Origin: Bacillus sp. HNG
GTDB lineage: Bacteria; Bacillota; Bacilli; Bacillales; Bacillaceae_L
DNA: 40,814 nucleotides
Assembly (NCBI RefSeq): GCF_003400205.1
Contig: NZ_QUQV01000025.1
Span: forward strand, 1-40,814
Reading direction: 5' to 3'
Numbering within the stretch: position 1 is the first letter of the stretch; every line of letters begins with the position of its first letter. A model generated the notes under the pieces. That model ran no database searches, was not told the origin of the DNA, and saw only the letters and a program-made list of their open reading frames with translations. The position numbers and the translations under genes are program-made. This document shows positions 1 to 6,039 of this stretch, piece by piece.

Positions 1-127
1 ATATTTTTTACTATAACAATGAACGGATAAAAGCAAAATTGACTGGTATGAGCCCGGTGGAATACCGTCTTCATACCAGTCAACAAGCTGCATAAATATT
101 TTGGTCTAACTTTTAGGGTTCAGCACA
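1..127 (+). mobile_element. Right end of an IS3-family (IS150-like) insertion sequence
   Basis: Downstream of the transposase stop is GTCTAACTTTTAGGGTTCAG followed by CACA (about 104-127). This resembles the terminal inverted repeat of IS150-group elements, which finish in CA. The exact last base (125 or 127) and the target duplication cannot be fixed because the left end is outside the window. Family is inferred from the transposase tail; the boundary is approximate. Confidence 0.6.
3..95 (+). CDS. IS3-family transposase, C-terminal fragment (runs off window start)
   Basis: The frame starting at base 3 reads through YYNNERIKAKLTGMSPVEYR and stops at 93-95. This is the characteristic end of the integrase (rve) domain of IS3-family, IS150-group OrfB transposases, which cut and join the element ends. 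Only about 30 residues lie in the window, so completeness cannot be judged. The stop codon is followed after a few bases by what looks like the right end of the element. Confidence 0.85.
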   Translation: MFYYNNERIKAKLTGMSPVEYRLHTSQQAA

Positions 128-178
128 CGTTGTGGTCTTTTTTCCTTTTCAATTGATCCTTTTTATGAAAAAATAGAG

Positions 179-868
179 ATGGAATTTAATGTTCAATTAA
201 GGGTAGGTGATAGCTTGTTTCTCAATATTTTTTTCACCATTGTTTACATACTAGGGGTATATTATTTAATACAGTATAGAATGAGCATCAAAAAGGCTGT
301 CGATCTTTCAAAAGAAGCTCTTTTTCCACAAACAGAAGAGGAATTTCGAGGGATCCTTATTCCAACCGAATATAAAGAAATGGAACCACTTTCTAAATCA
401 ACTAGATCTTATAAATTTGTCAAATGGGGAACCGTTGTTGCAATCGTGGTCCTTTTAGGATTACTAATAGTCATTCTTACAACCGATTTTTTAGGTTCCT
501 CCTTCTTCTCAATGGCCTATCTCTTTTTTGTCATCATCAGTGCTATTCGCCACCGCGGGAATCTTTTTATATTACCAAAGGGCATTATCCTGCAAGGACG
601 ATATTTTTCTTATAGCCGAGTCAAGGAATATGAGGTTGAACGAATTGTGCGTTGGCATGATTTGTACGGCATTAATGACCGAATGAATTTTAGCTACAAG
701 CTAACGATTAAGGTAAAAGGATTTTTTCCATTGGTCAATTTCGTTGTTGTTGAAAAAGAAGAGCATCTTGAAAAAATCATTCATTTGCTGGAAACGGGTG
801 GTGTCCAAGGAAAAAGAATTGCAGAGTCCACACAACACTCAGCTCCAAACATGACAACAAAACCGTAA
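179..868 (+). CDS. Hypothetical membrane protein with C-terminal PH-like domain
   Basis: Not recognised as a named family. The 229-residue product has a hydrophobic segment at about 13-32, two more at about 82-122 (a hairpin in the membrane), and a soluble C-terminal part (about 125-205) of alternating beta-like segments around ILPKGIILQGRYFSYSRV, reminiscent of small bacterial PH-like domains (DUF5673 type). The ATG at 179 has no clear Shine-Dalgarno sequence. The frame stays open upstream into the insertion-sequence end at about 127, so the true N-terminus may have been removed or replaced by that insertion. A strong terminator follows directly. Confidence 0.6.
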   Translation: MEFNVQLRVGDSLFLNIFFTIVYILGVYYLIQYRMSIKKAVDLSKEALFPQTEEEFRGILIPTEYKEMEPLSKSTRSYKFVKWGTVVAIVVLLGLLIVILTTDFLGSSFFSMAYLFFVIISAIRHRGNLFILPKGIILQGRYFSYSRVKEYEVERIVRWHDLYGINDRMNFSYKLTIKVKGFFPLVNFVVVEKEEHLEKIIHLLETGGVQGKRIAESTQHSAPNMTTKP

Positions 869-870
869 CT

Positions 871-899
871 CACCAGGCTTTTCACCTGGTGTTTTTTTA
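871..899 (+). terminator. Rho-independent terminator of the membrane protein gene
   Basis: Perfect 7-bp stem CACCAGG (871-877) / CCTGGTG (885-891) followed by a run of seven T. It lies three bases after the stop codon of the preceding gene and separates it from the glycosyltransferase operon. Confidence 0.9.
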
Positions 900-1005
900 T
901 TTCCACATTTGTACCCTCTTAATCTGGGATTTTGTCCAAACACTATGTACAAATGTGCATAAAGTAATGGAAAAGACTACCGCAAACGGAAAGGAGTCGA
1001 TAGTT

Positions 1006-2070
1006 TTGCCCACTGCTATGCACTTAAACTTACGTGTAGACCCAACCCAATACATTCCACAAATCCGAAACGTGCCTGACTATGATTATATTCATGTAGT
1101 TAGACAGCCGAAATATATGGTGGATATGTCCCTCTTAAATGATAAGGTTTACTATTTAAATGAAATTGAATCGCCTAAGAAGTTTGTAAAAAAACAAAAA
1201 ATAAAGCTTATTCACGCTCATCACGGACAACTAGGAATTCTTTTGCTTCCCTTTAAGGAAAAAACAGGCTTACCCATGGTCACAAGTATTCGAGGGCGTG
1301 ATGGAACCTTGGCAGACCAGCATTTTACCTATTTAGATCATATGAAATTGCTTTTTAAGCAAACGGAAATATTATTCCCTGTATGCCATTTTTTAGCCGA
1401 GAAAATGATTGAATGGGGCTGCCCTGAAGAAAAAATCAGAGTGCTATATGGAGGGGTGGACCTAAACCAATTTCAATTTCGATCACCTGACATCACCGGT
1501 ACACAAAATATACTCTCGATTGGAAGATTAGTAGAAAAAAAGGGGCATCATGTTTTGCTCCAAGCCTTTGCTAAAATCCGTAAATCATTCCCAAAAGCAA
1601 CTCTAACACTTATCGGTCGTGGACCGTTGGAAGATGACCTCAAACATTTGGCATCCAAATTAAATCTAGGTGATTCCTTTCGATTGCTACAACATCTACC
1701 AAAAGCACAAGTACATGAACACATGAAGAAGGCAGACCTCTTTTGCGCGGCAAGTCTAACCGCTGCTAATGGAGACGTTGAAGGAATACCTAATACAGTA
1801 AAAGAAGCAATGGCAACAGGGGTACCCGTTATCTCAACGACCCATGCGGGCATTCCAGAACTGGTGACACATAATGTAGATGGTTTCTTAGTACCAGAAA
1901 ACGATATCGATGAACTTGCACTTGCACTAGAACACATGTTAACTAACCAATCACTCTGGCTCCCCTTCGTAACTGCTGCACGACAAAAAGTAGAGCAAAA
2001 TTTCGAACTAACTACCCAACTTAAACAACAAGCCCGCTTCTATGATGAACTGTTAGGAGGATCAAAATGA
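1006..2070 (+). CDS. GT4-family glycosyltransferase
   Basis: GT-B fold retaining glycosyltransferase of the GT4 type, which transfers a sugar from a nucleotide donor, usually to a surface or exported glycan. The N-terminal half carries HAHHGQLGILLL and a TSIRGRDGT segment. The donor domain starts with ILSIGRLVEKKGHHVLLQAF, and the EX7E motif of GT4 enzymes is visible as EGIPNTVKE before AMATGVPVIST. I chose the TTG at 1006 because AAAGGAG lies 9 bases upstream; the ATG at 1018 is the alternative. Longer upstream reading would run back into the preceding terminator. The stop overlaps the next gene's ATG by 4 bases (ATGA), so the two are translationally coupled. Confidence 0.88.
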   Translation: MPTAMHLNLRVDPTQYIPQIRNVPDYDYIHVVRQPKYMVDMSLLNDKVYYLNEIESPKKFVKKQKIKLIHAHHGQLGILLLPFKEKTGLPMVTSIRGRDGTLADQHFTYLDHMKLLFKQTEILFPVCHFLAEKMIEWGCPEEKIRVLYGGVDLNQFQFRSPDITGTQNILSIGRLVEKKGHHVLLQAFAKIRKSFPKATLTLIGRGPLEDDLKHLASKLNLGDSFRLLQHLPKAQVHEHMKKADLFCAASLTAANGDVEGIPNTVKEAMATGVPVISTTHAGIPELVTHNVDGFLVPENDIDELALALEHMLTNQSLWLPFVTAARQKVEQNFELTTQLKQQARFYDELLGGSK

Positions 2071-3227
2071 ATGATTTTACTTCAATAACTGTAACAAAAC
2101 CCGAAAAATCGCTAGAAATCCACAATCCTACCTCATACCCTCTCATTGGAAAAGGTGCTCAAGGAGCTGTCTTTAAGCTCTCCGATAATACATGTGTAAA
2201 AATTTTTGTAGACCCTGATAAAGCCAAAATGGAACAAGAGGCTTTTAAATCCGCCAAAAAGAACCCATTCATGCCAAAGGTTTATGAAACAGGAGAAAAT
2301 TATGTGGTGATGGAATACTTGAATGGCCCTTGCTTAAAAGACTATCTTCTTGGAAGCATGTTCATGCCCGAAGAAATCACGAAGAAACTATTACAGATGC
2401 TAGAAGGGTTTAAAGAATCGAAATTTTCAATGGTAGACGCCCCCCTACGCCATATTTTCGTCGTAAACAATGAATTGAAGGTAGTCGACCATGTGAATGC
2501 ATTTAAACGAGATCATCCAGTGCCTATTAAATTGATTCGCGATTTAAAATTACTCCTCTTGAAGGATTCCTTTCTCATGCAGGTCCAAAAGCTAGCACCC
2601 GACACTTATAAAGAGTGGGACAGTTATTTTCATAAAAAAATAAGCTTTAAGAAAATGCTCATACAACCCAATCGCGGTGATGTTGTGGAGGTCGATAGCT
2701 CTTTTTCACAGTTATTGATTGGAAAAGGGCATCAGGGCGCTGTATATCGAATATCAGAAGACCGCTGCGTAAAAGTTTATGGAAAAATCACACATGCTCA
2801 ACAAGAACAAGATGTTTTAATATCTTGCCAGCATTTATCCTTCATTCCAAAGGTACACGAGGCAGAAAAAAATTATGTTGTGATGGAATATTTATCTGGA
2901 CCAGATCTAAATACGTATCTAAAAAAACAAACCAAGCTTCCAGAAGAGGTTACGAGAAACCTATTAGATATCCTCACGCAACAGAAAAGGGAAGGCTTCA
3001 AGCAAATTGATGCACCACTGCGCCATATTATTATTACAAAGAATGGCTTTAAAATGGTTGATCATGTGTATTCATTTACGCGTGACCAAGATCGGCCACT
3101 CGAGTTATTTCAAGATTTACATGAAAGAGGATTTCTTGAGGCGTTTTTAGAGCAGGTGAAAAGGCTAGATTCAAAAACATATCATGAATGGACCAAAACC
3201 CCCATTCCTTTAACAAAGGAATGTTAG
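2067..3227 (+). CDS. Tandem kinase-like protein (two atypical protein-kinase domains)
   Basis: Two homologous kinase-like domains lie back to back, at about residues 25-190 and 212-380. Each has a glycine-rich loop (IGKGAQGAVF and IGKGHQGAVY), a VK lysine (VKIF, VKVY), a hinge-like NYVVMEYL segment, the block DAPLRHI where HRDxxxxN is expected, and VDH in place of DFG. The candidate acidic residues are therefore present but in unusual motifs, as in WaaP/Kdo-kinase-like and small Bacillus kinase-like proteins. Single-domain relatives are familiar to me from Bacillus; the duplication is less usual. RBS GGAGG precedes the ATG inside the glycosyltransferase end, and the epimerase follows after 6 bases. 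The context suggests phosphorylation of a glycan or glycan-enzyme, which is inference. Activity is unproven. Confidence 0.75.
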   Translation: MNDFTSITVTKPEKSLEIHNPTSYPLIGKGAQGAVFKLSDNTCVKIFVDPDKAKMEQEAFKSAKKNPFMPKVYETGENYVVMEYLNGPCLKDYLLGSMFMPEEITKKLLQMLEGFKESKFSMVDAPLRHIFVVNNELKVVDHVNAFKRDHPVPIKLIRDLKLLLLKDSFLMQVQKLAPDTYKEWDSYFHKKISFKKMLIQPNRGDVVEVDSSFSQLLIGKGHQGAVYRISEDRCVKVYGKITHAQQEQDVLISCQHLSFIPKVHEAEKNYVVMEYLSGPDLNTYLKKQTKLPEEVTRNLLDILTQQKREGFKQIDAPLRHIIITKNGFKMVDHVYSFTRDQDRPLELFQDLHERGFLEAFLEQVKRLDSKTYHEWTKTPIPLTKEC

Positions 3228-3233
3228 AGAATT

Positions 3234-4244
3234 ATGAGCATTCTAGTAACTGGTGCTGCAGGCTTTATTGGCTATCACTTATCAACACGTCTACTCGCAA
3301 AGGGATATCATGTCATCGGTGTTGACAATCTCAACAACTACTATGATGTTCGCTTAAAAAAGGAACGCCTCCTTCAGCTAAGACAACATAATAATTTCAT
3401 ATTCTATCATCTGGATTTGGCAGAATCTGAGAAACTTCACGAGCTGTTTATAAGAGAGAAAATCAATATTGTGATTAACCTTGCGGCCCAAGCCGGCGTT
3501 CGTTACAGCCTCAATCATCCGCAAGTATATGTCCATTCAAATCTAGTAGGCTTTCTAAATATTTTAGAAGCCTGTCGACATCATCCTGTTGAACATCTAC
3601 TGTTTGCATCCTCAAGCTCGGTATACGGGGCAAACGCGAGCATTCCGTTTTCAACTAAAGACTCTGTTGACCATCCGGTTAGCTTATATGCTGCAACGAA
3701 AAAATCCAATGAACTCATGGCCCATTCCTATAGCCACCTTTTTAATATACCTATTACCGGTCTCCGTTTTTTTACTGTTTATGGACCGTGGGGACGCCCA
3801 GATATGGCCTATTATTTGTTTACACAAGATATTTTAGAAGGCAGACCTATCAAAGTCTTTAATAATGGTGACATGCGGAGGGATTTTACGTATATTGATG
3901 ATATTGTGGATGGGATTATTGGTTTACTCGACCACCCACCATCTAAAAACTCTGGCTGGGAACCATTGGATCCAGATCCTAGCTCAAGCAACGCCCCCTA
4001 TAAAATTTATAATATCGGCAATAACAGTCCAGTTAGCCTAATTAATTTCATTAGGACCTTGGAAAATGCAATTGGAAAACAAGCCTACATCCAGTTGTAT
4101 CCGATGCAGCGTGGGGATGTCAAAGAAACTTACGCTGATATTACTGATTTGCATGAAGCGATTGGATTTCAACCAAAGGTTTCAATCGAAGAAGGACTTA
4201 CTAAGTTTGTGAACTGGTTTAAAGAATATTATCGGTGGACATAG
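3234..4244 (+). CDS. NAD-dependent sugar epimerase, UDP-glucuronate 4-epimerase-like
   Basis: Extended short-chain dehydrogenase of 336 residues. It has the N-terminal Rossmann motif TGAAGFIG (about residues 6-13), the NLAAQAGVRYSL segment typical of UDP-GlcA 4-epimerases, catalytic SSSSVYG and YAATK, and the later RPDMAYYLFT and MRRDFTYIDDIVDG blocks. The family interconverts UDP-glucuronate and UDP-galacturonate, supplying an acidic sugar for capsule or teichuronic-type polymers. It is the last gene of the operon, 6 bases after the kinase-like gene, and is followed by a GC-rich terminator. A UDP-glucose or GDP-sugar epimerase is the alternative; substrate cannot be fixed from sequence. Confidence 0.88.
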   Translation: MSILVTGAAGFIGYHLSTRLLAKGYHVIGVDNLNNYYDVRLKKERLLQLRQHNNFIFYHLDLAESEKLHELFIREKINIVINLAAQAGVRYSLNHPQVYVHSNLVGFLNILEACRHHPVEHLLFASSSSVYGANASIPFSTKDSVDHPVSLYAATKKSNELMAHSYSHLFNIPITGLRFFTVYGPWGRPDMAYYLFTQDILEGRPIKVFNNGDMRRDFTYIDDIVDGIIGLLDHPPSKNSGWEPLDPDPSSSNAPYKIYNIGNNSPVSLINFIRTLENAIGKQAYIQLYPMQRGDVKETYADITDLHEAIGFQPKVSIEEGLTKFVNWFKEYYRWT

Positions 4245-4258
4245 GTTTGTATTTTGCG

Positions 4259-4288
4259 ACCCGCCTCCTGTTGGGAGGCGGGTGTTTT
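4259..4288 (+). terminator. Terminator of the glycan operon
   Basis: Ten-base-pair perfect stem ACCCGCCTCC (4259-4268) / GGAGGCGGGT (4274-4283) with a 5-base loop, followed by GTTTTC. It sits 15 bases after the epimerase stop. Confidence 0.85.
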
Positions 4289-4296
4289 CGTGAGGT

Positions 4297-4727
4297 CACT
4301 CTTGTGTGGGACATGCTTACGCGTTTTTCCCATCCAGCTTGTACCGCAAAAACACTCTTGCGGGACATGCTTACGCGTTTTTCCCTCGAGCTTGTACCGC
4401 AAAAACACTCTTGCGGGACATGCTTACGCGTTTTTCCCATCCAGCTTGTACCGCAAAAACACTCTTGCGGGACATGCTTACGCGTTTTTCCCTCGAGCTT
4501 GTACCGCAAAAACACTCTTGCGGGACATGCTTACGCGTTCTCCCCCTCTAGCTTGTACCGCAAAACCCTTCTTGCGGGACATGCTTACGCGTTCTCCCCT
4601 CGAGCTTGTACCGCAAAAACACTCTTGCGGGACATGCTTACGCGTTTTTCCCTTCAAGCTTGTACCGCAAAACCACTCTTGCAGGACGTGCTTACGTGTT
4701 CTCCCCCTCCAGCTTGTACCGCAAAAC
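4297..4727. repeat. Tandem array of eight 53/54-bp hairpin-forming repeats
   Basis: The unit core GGGACATGCTTACGCG recurs at 4308, 4362, 4415, 4469, 4522, 4576, 4629 and, diverged, 4683, with period alternating 54, 53, 54, 53. At each junction AGCTTGTACCGCAA is followed 8 bases later by TTGCGGGACATGCT, which pair over 12 of 14 positions, giving about seven successive stem-loops. Copies 1-2 and 3-4 are almost identical as 107-bp dimers, so the array grew partly by duplicating dimers; the last copies have drifted. Several frames stay open through it only because of the repetition. With the flanking terminator and SOS-type promoter this accounts for the whole 4245-4849 gap. Confidence 0.95.
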
Positions 4728-4777
4728 TACTAAACGACTATATCAGGCTTGTTCAAAAAAACTCTTAACAAAATATA

Positions 4778-4829
4778 CGAATAAACGTTCTTATTTTTGT
4801 TGATAATAGAATATACGTTCGTATATAAT
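4778..4829 (+). promoter_or_regulatory. SigA promoter with two LexA/DinR-type SOS boxes
   Basis: A -35 TTGATA (4800-4805), an 18-base spacer and a -10 TATAAT (4824-4829) precede the WYL-like gene. Against the Bacillus consensus CGAACRNRYGTTYC, the site CGAATAAACGTTCT (4778-4791) matches 12 of 14 positions and AGAATATACGTTCG (4808-4821) matches 11 of 14. The second lies inside the promoter spacer, a position that would block RNA polymerase. RBS AAAGGAG follows, 7 to 8 bases before the ATG at 4850. Confidence 0.72.
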
Positions 4830-4849
4830 ATAAAAAAGGAGATGATTAC

Positions 4850-5077
4850 ATGCGCGGGATTTTACATCGTGCCCTACTTCAACACACACCTATCGAAATC
4901 ATCTATATGTCTCAAAATGGCATTCTTACACAGCGGAACATTCAGGTTTTAGAAATCCAGGATACCACAATTAAAGCTTTTTGCTTGCTTCGTAATAAAA
5001 AAAGAACCTTTAAAATAGATAGCATTTTATCAGCAGCCGTACCAAGGAACAAAGGAGTTGTGAAATTTGCAAATTAG
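4850..5077 (+). CDS. Small WYL-domain-like protein, predicted SOS-induced
   Basis: 75 residues. The segment IEIIYMSQNGILTQRNIQVLEI followed by IKAFCLLRNKKRTFKIDSIL (read as two adjoining blocks) has the pattern of a minimal WYL domain: a beta barrel that begins with I-x-I-x-Y and ends with R-x-F-x-I-D-x-I. WYL domains bind nucleic acid or nucleotides and often regulate DNA-damage and defence genes. There is no helix-turn-helix in this protein. Strong RBS AAAAAAGGAG. The stop overlaps the following TTG start by 11 bases, so the pair is one operon under the two SOS boxes. Function beyond this is unknown. Confidence 0.75.
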   Translation: MRGILHRALLQHTPIEIIYMSQNGILTQRNIQVLEIQDTTIKAFCLLRNKKRTFKIDSILSAAVPRNKGVVKFAN

Positions 5078-5318
5078 AACACTACAAATGAGGATGGAAC
5101 ATACAGAACAAGAAATATATGAACAAGTTGTAAAATATATGAGGAAACACCACAAAGCTCCGACGATGCGTGAGCTTTCAAGACTTTGTACATCTGTAAG
5201 CTCAACAAGCACAATCAAAGCATATCTTGATCGACTCAAGGAAAAAGGGATGCTACATTATGAACCGAAAACACCACGTTCCATCACCTTACTAAAAGAA
5301 CTACCCCAGGCAAAATAG
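5067..5318 (+). CDS. LexA-type DNA-binding domain protein lacking the protease domain
   Basis: 83 residues that align throughout with the N-terminal winged helix-turn-helix of LexA: EIYEQVVKYMRKHHKAPTMR, then ELSRLC, SSTSTIKAYLDRLKEKGML and the wing ending PKTPRSITLL (LexA has KPRAIEIL). The C-terminal S24 autoprotease half is absent, so it could not self-cleave on RecA signalling. Start chosen at TTG 5067 with AAAGGAG 9 bases upstream; an ATG at 5088 is a weaker alternative. It is translationally coupled to the WYL-like gene. It may modulate the same boxes or partner the WYL protein; this is inference. Confidence 0.8.
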   Translation: MQIRTLQMRMEHTEQEIYEQVVKYMRKHHKAPTMRELSRLCTSVSSTSTIKAYLDRLKEKGMLHYEPKTPRSITLLKELPQAK

Positions 5319-5341
5319 GGTAGATCTTTCTCTAACATATT

Positions 5342-5710
5342 CTAAAGTTTTTCATCTACATCTGAGGTATCGACATCATCGCCAAACCAGTCAACCAGCT
5401 TTGCTTTAGCCCTTGCTTTGACATCTTCATCAATATGCATGGCTACTTGGAAAAGCGCAACACCTAAAGCCCCAAGATCATCTGTAAAACCAATACCTAC
5501 AGCGAGGTCTGGAATGAGGTCAACCGGAAAAATAAAATAGCCCAAAGCAGCAAGAATCGTCACTCTTGCTTTTGCAGGTAGATTAGGCTTTTGTAGCACA
5601 TAGTAAAGCAAAAGTGCCGTATATACCACAGAATGACCTGCTCTTAGAGCAAATTTTTTAAGTTTTTCCCAAAACTTTTCATCCGAATAATGCTTTTCCA
5701 TTTCGTCCAT
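5342..5710 (-). CDS. DUF1232 (YkvA-type) small membrane-associated protein
   Basis: 122 residues with the DUF1232 core GYFIFPVDLIPDLAVGIGFTDDLGAL at about 67-92 (two adjoining parts), where the PxDLIPD and TDDLGAL motifs are the family hallmark. A hydrophobic stretch precedes it (about residues 25-45 and 55-72). The C-terminus is acidic. The family is widespread in Bacillus (YkvA) with no firm function. RBS GGGGGA precedes the ATG at 5710. It is convergent with the LexA-domain gene, with 23 bases between stops. Confidence 0.85.
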   Translation of the reverse strand: MDEMEKHYSDEKFWEKLKKFALRAGHSVVYTALLLYYVLQKPNLPAKARVTILAALGYFIFPVDLIPDLAVGIGFTDDLGALGVALFQVAMHIDEDVKARAKAKLVDWFGDDVDTSDVDEKL

Positions 5711-5850
5711 GTGAATCCCCCATTTTATTGTTCTGCATCTTTTACTACTATTGTACTACATAGGCAAACAAATGAATCATTGGACAATCATGAAATTTCA
5801 CTTTACTTAGGATATGTTGCGATTCCATTTTTACACGTGAAAATCAATCA

Positions 5851-6038
5851 AATACGCTTTGGCGTATTTGCGCCCAGATTTTATTAGGCCCACATGATGT
5901 GGGTCACAAAGACGTTGTCACAGGATGTGTCGTTCTTAGTCTTTGATCTTTTGCTCGAAGAGATTCCTTTGAAATCTGTGGCAGCCGCCGGAGGCTTTGA
6001 GTTAATTTAGCAGAAGTAGCTGACTTCTGCTCAATTAA
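5851..6038 (+). repeat. Dispersed structured repeat, copy A
   Basis: Shares the ordered blocks TTGGCGnATTTGCGCCC, AGGCCCACA, CTTAGTCTTTGA, GTGGCAnCCGCCGGAGGCTTT and a terminal hairpin with 16526-16664 on the same strand. It opens with a small hairpin AATACGC-TTT-GCGTATT-like (5851-5868) and ends with AGCAGAAG (6009-6016) / CTTCTGCT (6024-6031), extended by TTAATT/AATTAA. The last hairpin lies just beyond the pepF stop and may serve as its terminator. Apparent non-coding element resembling Bacillus intergenic repeats. The rest of the gap (5711-5850) shows nothing I recognise. Confidence 0.8.
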
Positions 6039-6039
6039 T

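Noticed and set aside
2067-3227. Calling the tandem kinase-like protein a dead pseudokinase
   Set aside because: HRD and DFG are missing as such, but Asp residues stand in DAPLRHI and VDH in both halves, so activity cannot be excluded.
4297-4727. CRISPR array
   Set aside because: Units follow each other without unique spacers; the small differences are drift within the unit, and no cas genes are present.
4219-4803. Open reading frames of up to 177 codons on both strands across the tandem repeats
   Set aside because: They arise because a stop-free 53/54-bp unit is repeated; frames shift from copy to copy, no frame has an RBS, and the peptide is only the same unit read in different frames.
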